This document shows, piece by piece, positions 33,020-41,522 of a stretch of DNA of 64,000 nt. A program made the translations under genes and the position numbers. Under the pieces are notes generated by a model. The model did not search any database. It saw only the letters and a program-made list of their open reading frames with translations, and was not told where the DNA came from. Numbering within the stretch: position 1 is the stretch's first letter; each line of letters starts with the position of its first letter. Origin of the DNA: Streptomyces thermolilacinus SPC6 (GTDB lineage Bacteria; Actinomycetota; Actinomycetes; Streptomycetales; Streptomycetaceae); the NCBI RefSeq assembly GCF_000478605.2, contig NZ_ASHX02000001.1, positions 2,891,895-2,955,894 of the forward strand, written 5' to 3'.

Positions 33020-33895
33020 ATGCACCGTGAACACCTCGTCACCGCCGCGCCCGGCGTCACCCTGTGGGCGGAGGAGCGCGGCGACGCCGACGCCCCCGCG
33101 CTGCTGCTCGTCATGGGCGCCCAGGCGCCCGGCCTCGCCTGGCCCGACGAGCTGGTGGACGCGCTGGCCGCCCACCACCGGGTCATCCGGTACGACCACC
33201 GCGACACGGGCCGCTCGACCTGGTCGTTCGACTCGGAGCCGTACGCGATCACCGACCTCGCGGACGACGCCCTGGCCGTGCTGGACGCGCTCGGCGTGGA
33301 CCGGGCGCACGTCGTCGGCATGTCGCTGGGCGGCATGCTCGCCCAGCTCCTCCTGGCCGACCACCCGGAGCGGGTGCGCACCGCCACGCTCATCGGCACC
33401 TGCGCGCTCAGCACCACCCCGTACACCGCGCCCGACGGGACCGTCACGCCCGTGGAGGATCTGCCGTCCATCGACCCGCGCATCCTGGAGATGTGGGCGA
33501 ACCGCCCCGAGGACCTCGGTCCGGAGGCCGAGCTGGACTGGCGGATCGAGCACTGGCGGCTGCTGAACGGCGACGAGATCCCGTTCGACGCGGAGGCGGC
33601 GCGGGCGCAGGAGCGGCGCATCCTGGCCCACACCGGTCACGCGCGGGTCAGCACCGCGCACGGGCGGGCCGAGCACTCGGGGATGATCCGCACCGAGGCG
33701 CTGGCGGCGACCGACGTGCCCACGCTCGTCGTGTCGGCCACCGCCGAGCCGGTGTTCCCGCCGCCACACCCGCAGCACCTGGCGCAGGCCATCAGGGGGG
33801 CGCGGGTGGTGGAGATCCCCGGCATGGGCCACGCCCTGCCGGAACCCGTGCTGGAGCCGCTGACGAAGGCGATCCTGGCCCACACGGGGGCGTGA
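33020..33895 (+). CDS. Alpha/beta hydrolase (possible aromatic-polyketide-type esterase)
   Basis: 291 residues from ATG 33020. RYDHRDTGRST and the nucleophile elbow GMSLGGMLAQ (Ser about 101), with the late His in GMGHALPEP, define the alpha/beta hydrolase fold. The DTGRSTW...PYAITDLADDALAVLDALG pattern is shared with carboxylesterases and with RdmC-type methylesterases; a polyketide cluster is absent, so a general hydrolase is more likely. The upstream TetR-type site suggests induction by an effector. Confidence 0.82.
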   Translation: MHREHLVTAAPGVTLWAEERGDADAPALLLVMGAQAPGLAWPDELVDALAAHHRVIRYDHRDTGRSTWSFDSEPYAITDLADDALAVLDALGVDRAHVVGMSLGGMLAQLLLADHPERVRTATLIGTCALSTTPYTAPDGTVTPVEDLPSIDPRILEMWANRPEDLGPEAELDWRIEHWRLLNGDEIPFDAEAARAQERRILAHTGHARVSTAHGRAEHSGMIRTEALAATDVPTLVVSATAEPVFPPPHPQHLAQAIRGARVVEIPGMGHALPEPVLEPLTKAILAHTGA

Positions 33896-33989
33896 ACCAC
33901 CGTCAGGGGCGGGCCGCCGGGAGTGGCACCGTCGGGGGCGGGCCGTCGCGGGTGGACCGTCGCGGGTGGACCGTCGGCGCGGCCGGTCA

Positions 33990-34015
33990 GGGGCGGGCCC
34001 GTACGGGCCCGCCCC
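33990..34015. terminator. 26-bp perfect palindrome between convergent genes
   Basis: An 11-bp stem (GGGGCGGGCCC and its complement) is joined by GTAC, so the full 26 bp is self-complementary. It lies between the convergent hydrolase and chitinase genes and can stop transcription from both sides. Two copies of a 14-bp ACCGTCGCGGGTGG unit precede it (about 33943-33972). Confidence 0.7.
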
Positions 34016-34036
34016 CACGGGCCCGCCCCTACGGGT

Positions 34037-34933
34037 TCAGCAGTACAGGTTGGCGCCCGGCGCGACGCCGAGGATCTGCGTGAACTGCTGGTACTTCGTC
34101 ACCCGGCTCTGCACCTGCGCCGGGTTGCGCCCGTCGCACTCCAGGGCGCCGTTGATGGAGCGGATCGTCTGGCCGAAGCCCGCGCCCGTCACCATCGCGT
34201 TGTGGGCGGTCATCGTGCCGGGACCGTTCTGGGTGTTCCAATACCAGAGGGCCGTCTTCCACGCGACGGCCGCCTCGCGCTCGACGCGGTGCGGGTTGTT
34301 CAGCAGGTCGATGCCGAGGGCGTCGCCCGCCGCCTTGTAGTTGAAGTTCCAGCTGAGCTGGATCGGGCCGCGCCCGTAGTAGGCGGCCTGGCCGGCGGGG
34401 CAGCCGTACGGCTGGGTCGCGTCGCAGTAGTGCGGGTAGTTGGCGGTGTTCTGCTCCACGATGTGGACGAGGCCGCCCGTCTCGTGGCTGACGTTCGCCA
34501 GGAACGCCGCCGCCTCCTGCTTGCTGACGGTGGCGCCGCCGGTCGTCGCGAAGGCCGGATACGCGCCGAGCGCCGCCTTCAGACCGCTGTACGTGTAGAA
34601 CGGGTTCCTGTTCGGGAACATCTGATTGAACTGCGCCTCGGAGACGACGAACCCGGACGGCGCGGGGTCGGTCGGGCCGGGACCGGGCGTGCCGGAGCCG
34701 CAGGAGCCCTGGTCGGCCCAGACCTCGGAGGCGCCGGGACGCTCGTTCTGCGTCCACCACCTGGCCTGCCAGTTGCGGCCGTTGTACGAGGCGGTGTGGC
34801 CGCCCGTGTAGACGGAGGACGAGCTCCACGGGGCGGCGCAGTCGGCGGCGGACGCGGTGGAGGCGGGGAGGAGCACCGTGAGGCCCGCGGCCGTGGCGAA
34901 CGCGGCGAGCAGGGCACCGAAGCGTCGTGACAC
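34037..34933 (-). CDS. Secreted GH19 chitinase with N-terminal chitin-binding domain
   Basis: 298 residues from GTG 34933 (GGAG 8 bases upstream). Signal peptide 1-30; a CBM5/12 chitin-binding domain (about 32-78, with NGRNWQARWWTQNERPG); a Gly/Pro linker; and a GH19 catalytic domain (95-298). The catalytic acids are E151 (SHETGG) and E160 (IVEQN), followed by YYGRGPIQLSWNFNY. It hydrolyses chitin outside the cell by an inverting mechanism, like Streptomyces ChiC/ChiF/ChiG. Two DasR-like sites overlap its promoter. Confidence 0.95.
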   Translation of the reverse strand: MSRRFGALLAAFATAAGLTVLLPASTASAADCAAPWSSSSVYTGGHTASYNGRNWQARWWTQNERPGASEVWADQGSCGSGTPGPGPTDPAPSGFVVSEAQFNQMFPNRNPFYTYSGLKAALGAYPAFATTGGATVSKQEAAAFLANVSHETGGLVHIVEQNTANYPHYCDATQPYGCPAGQAAYYGRGPIQLSWNFNYKAAGDALGIDLLNNPHRVEREAAVAWKTALWYWNTQNGPGTMTAHNAMVTGAGFGQTIRSINGALECDGRNPAQVQSRVTKYQQFTQILGVAPGANLYC

Positions 34934-34981
34934 GTCAACACTCCTTCGAAGGTGTGGGGGTGCCGGTCACTCCACCGTATT

Positions 34982-35009
34982 GGTCTGGACCTGTCAATAG
35001 GTCCAGACC
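34982..35009 (-). promoter_or_regulatory. Two DasR-type (dre-like) sites over the chitinase promoter
   Basis: GGTCTGGACCT (34982-34992) and AGGTCCAGACC (34999-35009) are inverted copies, each close to the dre core TGGTCTAGACCA. On the minus strand TTGACA (34997-34992) lies between them as a -35 box. DasR represses chitinase genes in Streptomyces and is released by amino-sugar phosphates; the same 12-bp repeats are known at chitinase promoters. Confidence 0.8.
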
Positions 35010-35151
35010 GGAACAGCCGAACTCGGCAGGGCCGGAGGGGGACGTGCGCAGCCCGCTGACGCCCGGCGTACGAACCCGTACGCCCCCCGCCATGCGGGAA
35101 CCCGTACGCGACGCACGCCCCCCGCGCCTACCTACGAACCCGTACGCCCCG

Positions 35152-36921
35152 TCAGCTCGGGACGCGCAGGGCCAGCAGGGCCACGTCGTCCTCGTTCTGC
35201 GGGGGCCGGGCGCGCTGGAGCAGCTCGTCCGTGAACGACTCCAGCGGGCGGTGCGCCAGCGACGCGGCGTGCCGCCGCAGCCGGTCCAGGCCCTCGTCCA
35301 GCGAACGGCCCGGCTCCTCGATCAGGCCGTCCGTGTACAGCAGCAGCGTCGAACCGGGCGGCAGCTCCGCCGTCGCGTCCGTGCGCTCCACCCGCACCCG
35401 GTGCGCGCCCAGGCCCAGCAGCACCCCGTGGGCGTCCGTCAGGTACCGGGCCACGCCGTCGTGCGTCACCAGCAGCGGCGGCGGATGCCCGGCGTTGGTC
35501 CAGGACAGCTCGCACCGCCCGTCCTCCGACACGGTCAGCCGCCCGAAGGTCATCGTCGCCATGGACACCTCGGCGATGTGCAGCGACGCGTGGTCCAGCC
35601 AGTCCACGATCTTGCTGGGCGGCTCCGTCTGCGACCAGGCGTACGCCCGGAGCATGTTGCGCAGCTGCGCCATCCCCGCGGCCGCGTCCAGGTCATGGCC
35701 CACCACGTCGCCGATGGCCAGCGCCAGCACCCCGTCGCTGAGGGTGAACGCGTCGTACCAGTCGCCGCCGACGTGCGAGGCGTCCGGCGCGGCCAGGTAC
35801 CGGGCCGTGATGCCCAGGCCCGGCACGATCGGCAGCTGCGGCAGCAGATGACGCTGCATCGTCTCCGCGACCTTCCGCTGCCGCTGGTACAGGCGGGCGT
35901 TGGCCAGCGCGAGGCCGGCCCGGCGCGTGATGTCCTCCAGCAGCGCCACATCCGCCGCCGTGAACGCCTCCGGCCGCTCCGAGCGGCCCAGCGTCAGCGC
36001 CCCGAGGACCTCCCGCAGCCCCCGGATCGGCGCGATGACCGCCGAGTGCATGCCCGTCTCCTCGAACAGGCGCCGCTGCTCCACCGCGACCCCCGAGTCC
36101 GGCGGCCCCTGATACGTCTCCGGGCCCGCCAGTGCCGACGACACCCCGCGCAGCGCGCGCGACAGCGGCATCGGGGACTCCTCCGGGACCGGCGGCATCG
36201 GCCCCTCCAGGTCCTCCCGGTGCACCAGGGCGTCACCCTTGGCGTGCACCACCGCCGTACGCCACACCTCGTCCTGCTCGGTGATCAGGTCGATGACCGC
36301 CCAGTCCGCGAGCCGGGGCACCGCCAGCGCGACCAGCCGCCGCAGCGCCTCGTCCACGTCGAGCGTGGACGTCAGCGCCGTGGTCGTCTCGGCCAGCAGG
36401 GCCAGCCGCTCCAGCTCGCTCAGCGACGCGGCGGGCTCCGGGCTCTCGTCGGGCAGATGGACGGCGGCCTCCTCCTCGGCGTGGAACACCACCAGCGTCG
36501 CCGTTCCGTCGCCCGCCGCGCACGGCGTGGCCAGCCACGACACGGGCAGCAGCGAACCGTCGCCCCGCTCCAGCCACTGCTCCTCGCCCTGCCGGGCCCG
36601 GCCCGCCAGGATCGCCTCCCGCACCGGGCAGCGGGCGCGGGGCGTCAGCTCGCCGTGCCGGTCACGGTGCAGCAGGTCGTGCGCGTCCCGGCCGACCAGC
36701 TCCGCCGCCGACCTGCGCAGCAGCGCCTCGGCGTGGGCGTTCACGTCGAGGACCCGCCCGCCCTCGTCCACGAGGTACGCCGCCGTACCCAACGCGCGCA
36801 GCACCCCGCCGAGCGCCGCCGCACACGCCTGGGACGGCGCCACGGCACGGCCTCCGGACGTGCCCGAAGACCCGTCCGGAGGCTCCTTACCGGACGGGTC
36901 CGCCGCCTCTGTGGCCGCCAT
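35152..36921 (-). CDS. PP2C-type SpoIIE phosphatase with PAS and GAF domains
   Basis: 589 residues. Order: PAS (about 36-150; AAYLVDEGGRVLDVNAHAEALLRRS), GAF (about 190-345; LTSTLDVDEALRRLV), and SpoIIE/PP2C phosphatase (about 360-589; HLLPQLPIVPGLGITARYLAAPD, GGDWYDAF with metal-binding Asp, IGDVVGHDLDAA, LLLYTDGLIEEP, NEDDVALLAL). Such proteins dephosphorylate anti-anti-sigma (STAS) factors and so switch stress or development sigma factors. No STAS or RsbW partner lies nearby. It is soluble with no membrane helices. Confidence 0.93.
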   Translation of the reverse strand: MAATEAADPSGKEPPDGSSGTSGGRAVAPSQACAAALGGVLRALGTAAYLVDEGGRVLDVNAHAEALLRRSAAELVGRDAHDLLHRDRHGELTPRARCPVREAILAGRARQGEEQWLERGDGSLLPVSWLATPCAAGDGTATLVVFHAEEEAAVHLPDESPEPAASLSELERLALLAETTTALTSTLDVDEALRRLVALAVPRLADWAVIDLITEQDEVWRTAVVHAKGDALVHREDLEGPMPPVPEESPMPLSRALRGVSSALAGPETYQGPPDSGVAVEQRRLFEETGMHSAVIAPIRGLREVLGALTLGRSERPEAFTAADVALLEDITRRAGLALANARLYQRQRKVAETMQRHLLPQLPIVPGLGITARYLAAPDASHVGGDWYDAFTLSDGVLALAIGDVVGHDLDAAAGMAQLRNMLRAYAWSQTEPPSKIVDWLDHASLHIAEVSMATMTFGRLTVSEDGRCELSWTNAGHPPPLLVTHDGVARYLTDAHGVLLGLGAHRVRVERTDATAELPPGSTLLLYTDGLIEEPGRSLDEGLDRLRRHAASLAHRPLESFTDELLQRARPPQNEDDVALLALRVPS

Positions 36922-37271
36922 CTGCTCCTCGCCTCCCGCCCCGCCCCGGGGCCGCGCCCCGGGATGCCTTCCGCTTCGCGCCTTCCCCGCGACCGGGGGC
37001 TGACGCCTCGACGCCGACCATAAGCGGACGGCGCGGCGCCGCGCACCGTCGCCGCCGGTATCCCGTGGACGTACGGCCCCGCCTCCCCCGTGACGTACGA
37101 CACGCCGCCCCTGCCCGCACCCCCGAGCCGCCGAGCCGCCGAGCCGCCGGAGACGTACGAAGTTGAATCCCGCATGAACTTACGGCGCCCCCTCCCGCCA
37201 CCCGCCGCCGCACGCCCTACCGTGACCCCACATGTCCCGCCGGACACCTGTGCGAGCGAGGGGGAGCGCCC

Positions 37272-38807
37272 GTGGAGTGGTTCAGCGCAGAGAACGTCAT
37301 CGCCGTCCTCACCGCCGTGCTCGGCGTGCTCGCGTCCGTCGCCGCGCTCTGGTACGAGCGCCGGGTGCCGCGCCGCAAACGCCTCGGGTACCGCGTCCAG
37401 ATGGACACCCCGATCGGCCGCAACGTCCGGGGCCGCACCGCCAACGTACGGCTCGGCCTCTTCGGCGAAGGGCCCGACGTCGACCTGTCCGACGCCACCC
37501 TCGTCCTGCTCCGCATCGAGAACGACGGCCCGCAGAGCATCGGCGACAACGACTACACGGGCCGCCCGCCGCACGGCCTGACGGTCGAGTTCACCGGCCG
37601 CGTCATCCGGGGCGTCGCCGTCACCCAGCCCGGCGACGCCGACCACCTGATGGAGCACTTCGCGCCCGAGGCGGGGATGCGCCACGAGGACGGCAGGCTG
37701 TACCTGCCGCGCGTCCCGCTCAACCCGGCCGAGCACTTCAAGCTGCTGTTCCTGCTGACCGGCGGGCCCGTGGACAGCCCGGTCCGCGTCACCGGCGGGC
37801 TCCTCGACGGGGAGGTGCGGCCCAACACCGCGATCCCCGCCGACGACAAGTCGCCCGTGTTCAGCCGCCCGGCCCGGCTGATCACCGTGCTGCTCACCGT
37901 GTGCGTCGTCACCCTCGCCGGGATCATCGTCATCCGCGACGACACGCGGCCGCCCATCGGCTGCGCCACCGGCACGCTGACCGTCGTCGGGTCCACGGCG
38001 TTCGCGCCCGTCGCGGAGGAGGCGGCGCGGAAGTACGAGAAGGACTGCCCCGGCTCGAAGGTCACCGTCGAGGCGCGCGGCACCACCACCGGCATCCGCG
38101 CCCTCGCCGAGGCGGGCGCCCGGCGCCAGAGCGGCTCACCCGCCCTGATCGCCCTGTCCGACGGGCCGAAACCGGAAAGCGGGTACGAGGCGCTGCGCGA
38201 GAACCGGGTGGCGGTGTCCGTGTACGCGATGGTCCTCAACGACCGGGTGCCGCTGCGCGGGCTGACCACGGCGGACGTACGGCGGATCTACCGGGGCGAG
38301 GTACGGCGCTGGTCGGAGCTGGGCGGCCCCGACCTGCCCATCGCCCTGGTGAGCCGCAACACCAATTCGGGCACGCGGGAGGTGTTCCAGCGGCGCGTCC
38401 TCGGCGGGTACGAACCGGCGCCGTCGTCGGGCGACTGCCGGGTGAAGGCCGACCCGTCGGCGCGGGTACTGCGGTGCGAGGTGGACTCGACGGCGCAGGT
38501 CATGGCGACGGTGGCCGAGGTACCGGGGGCGCTGGGCTACAGCGAGCTGCGGTCGGGTCAGGCCGTGCCGGGGCTGCACCGGCTGGCGCTCGACGGACGG
38601 GAGCCGTCGGTGGACGACGTGGCGGACAGCGGGTACCCGTACCAGGAGGTCGAGTACGCGTACACGTACGGGCGGCCCCCGGCGGACTCCCTGGCGTCGA
38701 GCTTCCTGCACTACCTGGTGCGGGGGCCGGGCCAGGAGGTCATCCGCACGCACGGCCACACCCCCTGCGCCGCCCCCGAGTCCTACCCCCTCTGCACCCT
38801 CCCCTGA
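37272..38807 (+). CDS. Membrane-anchored PstS-like substrate-binding protein
   Basis: 511 residues from GTG 37272. Two transmembrane helices (about 8-27 and 204-224) bracket a cytoplasmic-looking beta domain (about 30-195). The C-terminal part (about 235-505) has the phosphate-binding-protein type fold: TLTVVGSTAFAPVAEEAARKYEKDCPG, then LTTADVRRIYRGEVRRWSELGG and LVSRNTNSGTREVF, as in PstS. No pstCAB genes follow, so it is probably a sensor-like or scavenging member and not the transporter subunit. No PHO box is seen upstream. Confidence 0.72.
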   Translation: MEWFSAENVIAVLTAVLGVLASVAALWYERRVPRRKRLGYRVQMDTPIGRNVRGRTANVRLGLFGEGPDVDLSDATLVLLRIENDGPQSIGDNDYTGRPPHGLTVEFTGRVIRGVAVTQPGDADHLMEHFAPEAGMRHEDGRLYLPRVPLNPAEHFKLLFLLTGGPVDSPVRVTGGLLDGEVRPNTAIPADDKSPVFSRPARLITVLLTVCVVTLAGIIVIRDDTRPPIGCATGTLTVVGSTAFAPVAEEAARKYEKDCPGSKVTVEARGTTTGIRALAEAGARRQSGSPALIALSDGPKPESGYEALRENRVAVSVYAMVLNDRVPLRGLTTADVRRIYRGEVRRWSELGGPDLPIALVSRNTNSGTREVFQRRVLGGYEPAPSSGDCRVKADPSARVLRCEVDSTAQVMATVAEVPGALGYSELRSGQAVPGLHRLALDGREPSVDDVADSGYPYQEVEYAYTYGRPPADSLASSFLHYLVRGPGQEVIRTHGHTPCAAPESYPLCTLP

Positions 38808-38927
38808 CCCGCCCCCTGGCCGCCCACACCCTGCGGGCCCACACCCGTCCGCCCCTTCGCACGGGCCGGGCCCTCGCCCCTCCGCCCCACGTCACCTCGC
38901 AGCCGAATCGCTGACCTCTGCCCGGCC

Positions 38928-39290
38928 CGGGGCCACACCAGTTGTGGGCAATCTCGGCCCCTGTTCCGGGCCGACGCCCGGAGCCCACTTGCCGAGCCTG
39001 CGCCCGGGGCCCCGTCCGAAGCTCGGAACCCGAGCCCTCGGCTCCCGGTCGCGGCTTGCGCCCCAGCGCCCGCCCCCTCGTGCGGGGCGCGCTGCCTTGT
39101 GGGCGGCCTCCGCTGCGGGCAGCTGGTCCGCCAGGGGCGGAACGAGTGGGCACAGCGGACTTGCCGGGTGCGCCGTCCAGCGCCTTACGTACAGGGGCAC
39201 CCTCGCGGGCGGGCCACCCGTTGTGCCCACCGTTCCGCCCTGCGGAACCCCTGCCCACAACTGGGGGTGCCCCCGGGGTGGCCCCAGGGC
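38928..39290. repeat. Intergenic repeat copy 2 with inverted ends
   Basis: From ~39073 to 39275 this aligns block by block with 27355-27600. In addition the tail block of the family occurs here in reverse at 38928-38953 (GGGGCCACACCAGTTGTGGG, then CAATC), which matches the complement of 27570-27599. The result is a ~340-bp segment flanked by inverted copies of a GTTGTGGGCA-type end. Apart from this it is gene-free (38808-39359). Confidence 0.65.
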
Positions 39291-39361
39291 AGCACACCCC
39301 GCACAAGGGGATGGGGGCTCCGGGCGCGGGCCCGGAAGGGCAAAGGGGCCAGGGAAAGGAA

Positions 39362-39389
39362 AAAGACTCCCGGCTTGCCGGGAGTCTTT
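39362..39389 (-). terminator. Terminator of tRNA-Thr
   Basis: AAAGACTCCCGGC (39362-39374) and GCCGGGAGTCTTT (39377-39389) pair perfectly around TT; on the minus strand a T run follows. It begins 3 bases after the tRNA 3' end. Confidence 0.9.
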
Positions 39390-39391
39390 GG

Positions 39392-39465
39392 AGCCGCCTG
39401 TCGGAATCGAACCGACGACCTCAAGATTACAAGTCAAGCGCTCTAGCCAACTGAGCTAAGGCGGC
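39392..39465 (-). tRNA. tRNA-Thr (anticodon TGT)
   Basis: 74 nt. Acceptor GCCGCCT/AGGCGGC pairs fully, D stem GCTC/GAGC, T arm GTCGG-TTCGATT-CCGAC, and anticodon loop CTTGTAA give anticodon TGT. CCA is not encoded. The anticodon stem CTTGA/TCTTG contains two adjacent T-T oppositions, which is unusual. The gene reads leftward into a terminator. Confidence 0.93.
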
Positions 39466-39569
39466 AGCCCGGCCAGTGTAACCAACCCCAGCAGCACCGA
39501 ACGCGAAAATTTCGGCCGCTCCCGACTGCTGACAGAGCCCGCCCGGCCAGGTACCGTCACCGGGAAGTT

Positions 39570-39579
39570 CACCTAGGTG
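39570..39579. promoter_or_regulatory. 10-bp palindrome upstream of msiK
   Basis: CACCTAGGTG is a perfect palindrome about 70 bases before the msiK start. It could be an operator for a sugar-responsive regulator; evidence is only its symmetry and position. Confidence 0.3.
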
Positions 39580-39648
39580 GACGAGACACACATCCTTCCT
39601 TTACTCGGATCGTCCGGCACGTTCCTGCCGGTGAAGGGACCCATGACC

Positions 39649-40785
39649 ATGGCGTCAGTCACGTTCGACAAGGCCACCCGGCTCTACCCGGGCGGCACCA
39701 AGCCCGCCGTCGACCAGCTCGAGATCGAGATCGCGGACGGCGAGTTCCTCGTCCTCGTCGGCCCCTCCGGCTGCGGCAAGTCCACCTCCCTGCGCATGCT
39801 CGCCGGCCTGGAGGACGTCAACAGCGGCGCGATCCGCATCGGTGACCGCGACGTCACCCACCTGCCGCCGAAGGACCGGGACATCGCCATGGTGTTCCAG
39901 AACTACGCGCTCTACCCGCACATGACCGTCGCCGACAACATGGGCTTCGCCCTCAAGATCGCCGGCGTCAACAAGGCGGAGATCCGCAAGAAGGTCGAGG
40001 AGGCCGCGAAGATCCTCGACCTGACCGAGTACCTGGACCGCAAGCCGAAGGCGCTCTCCGGCGGTCAGCGCCAGCGCGTCGCCATGGGCCGCGCCATCGT
40101 CCGCGAGCCCCAGGTGTTCCTCATGGACGAGCCGCTGTCGAACCTCGACGCCAAGCTCCGCGTCTCCACCCGTACGCAGATCGCGTCGCTCCAGCGCCGC
40201 CTCGGCATCACCACCGTGTACGTGACGCACGACCAGGTGGAGGCCCTCACCATGGGCGACCGGGTCGCGGTCCTCAAGGACGGTCTCCTCCAGCAGGTGG
40301 ACACCCCGCGCAACATGTACGACCGCCCCGCCAACCTCTTCGTCGCCGGTTTCATCGGCTCCCCCGCCATGAACCTGGTCGAGGTGCCGATCACCGACGG
40401 CGGCGTGAAGTTCGGCAACAGCATCGTGCCCGTCTCGCGCGAGGCCCTCACCGCCGCCACCGCCAACGGCGACACGACGGTCACGGTCGGCATCCGCCCC
40501 GAGCACTTCGACGTCGTCGAGCACGGCGGCGCCGACGCCGCGCAGAGCCTCGCCAAGGACGCCTCCGCCCCGGCCGGCCTCGCCGTGTCCGTCAACGTGG
40601 TCGAGGAGCTCGGCGCCGACGGCTACGTGTACGGCTCCGCCCATGTCGGCGGCGCGGAGAAGGACCTCGTCGTGCGCGTCGGCGGCCGTTCCATCCCGGC
40701 GAAGGGCTCCGAGCTGCACGTCGTCCCGCGCCCGGGCGAGCTGCACGTCTTCTCCACCTCCACCGGCGAGCGCCTCACCGACTGA
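39649..40785 (+). CDS. msiK: Multiple-sugar ABC importer ATPase MsiK
   Basis: 378 residues from ATG 39649 (GAAGGGA upstream; ATG 39643 also possible). MASVTFDKATRLYPGGTKPAVD is the MsiK start; Walker A GPSGCGKST is at 38-46, followed by LSGGQRQ and VFLMDEPLSNLDAKLR, with a C-terminal TOBE/regulatory domain. MsiK is the shared ATPase that energises several Streptomyces sugar importers (cellobiose, maltose, chitobiose, xylobiose). As expected it stands alone, without permease genes. A strong terminator follows. Confidence 0.93.
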   Translation: MASVTFDKATRLYPGGTKPAVDQLEIEIADGEFLVLVGPSGCGKSTSLRMLAGLEDVNSGAIRIGDRDVTHLPPKDRDIAMVFQNYALYPHMTVADNMGFALKIAGVNKAEIRKKVEEAAKILDLTEYLDRKPKALSGGQRQRVAMGRAIVREPQVFLMDEPLSNLDAKLRVSTRTQIASLQRRLGITTVYVTHDQVEALTMGDRVAVLKDGLLQQVDTPRNMYDRPANLFVAGFIGSPAMNLVEVPITDGGVKFGNSIVPVSREALTAATANGDTTVTVGIRPEHFDVVEHGGADAAQSLAKDASAPAGLAVSVNVVEELGADGYVYGSAHVGGAEKDLVVRVGGRSIPAKGSELHVVPRPGELHVFSTSTGERLTD

Positions 40786-40814
40786 CGCCGGGCGCCCCGG
40801 GTCCACCGGCCGCC

Positions 40815-40849
40815 CGTACGGCTCCGCGTGCTCCACGCGGAGCCGTACG
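40815..40849 (+). terminator. Terminator of msiK
   Basis: A perfect 16-bp stem (40815-40830 with 40834-40849, CGTACGGCTCCGCGTG) has a 3-nt loop and is followed by a short T run, 30 bases after the msiK stop. Confidence 0.85.
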
Positions 40850-41010
40850 CGTTTGGTGATCTTGCCAAACGCCACGTACGGAAAAACCCCGGCACTTCCC
40901 CCATTTCGGATGACGTTCGTCAACACGGGGCCCACCCGGAGGTAACGAAACCTCCCTCGTGAGAGTGACTAAGCGTCCCCGAAACTTCACCGAGCGCTAC
41001 GCTCGCCTCC

Positions 41011-41436
41011 GTGAACCAGACAGCACGCCGTATCGGCCGCTCCCTCGCCCTCGTCCTGCCCGTCGTCCTGGTCCTCTCCGGCACGCTCGCGGTCTCCAGC
41101 GTGCCCTGGGCGGGCCAGCACCGTTCGGACCAGCTCCTGACCGCCTCCGCGGAGAACGTCTCGGTGCCGGCGGCCAAGGACGCGCCGCGCGCCCCGCAGG
41201 ACGTGCTGCGCGACCGCCTCGTGGGCGAACTGGAGCGCACGGACCCCGGCGTCGCCCTCACGGCCCTCCAGCGCGCCGTGGAGGCCAGCCCCTCCACTCT
41301 CGCCCCGCACTGCATGTCGATCGCCCGCGCGCTCGGCGCCGCCGCCGTCCGCGTCTACGGCCCGACCAAGGCGCAGTCCTACTCGCGGCCCGTCTGCGAC
41401 ACGTCGTTCGCCGGTGGCGTCGCCGCCGCGAGCTGA
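41011..41436 (+). CDS. Small secreted or anchored hypothetical protein
   Basis: 141 residues from GTG 41011. The N-terminus has a basic start and a hydrophobic core (about 10-30, SLALVLPVVLVLSGTLAV) that can be a signal peptide or anchor. The rest is soluble with two Cys (about C101 and C128). The family is not recognised; its neighbour is the nucleotidyltransferase gene on the same strand. Confidence 0.6.
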   Translation: MNQTARRIGRSLALVLPVVLVLSGTLAVSSVPWAGQHRSDQLLTASAENVSVPAAKDAPRAPQDVLRDRLVGELERTDPGVALTALQRAVEASPSTLAPHCMSIARALGAAAVRVYGPTKAQSYSRPVCDTSFAGGVAAAS

Positions 41437-41522
41437 GCGCGCACGCTGAGCACGAGCGCCGGGCACGGGCCGGGCGGCGGAGCGCCCCCCGTGGCCACCC
41501 GGGTACGCCTATCGTGCCCGGT

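Noticed and set aside
33020..33895. Polyketide methylesterase (RdmC) as part of a biosynthetic cluster
   Set aside because: The fold agrees, but no polyketide synthase or tailoring genes are in the window.
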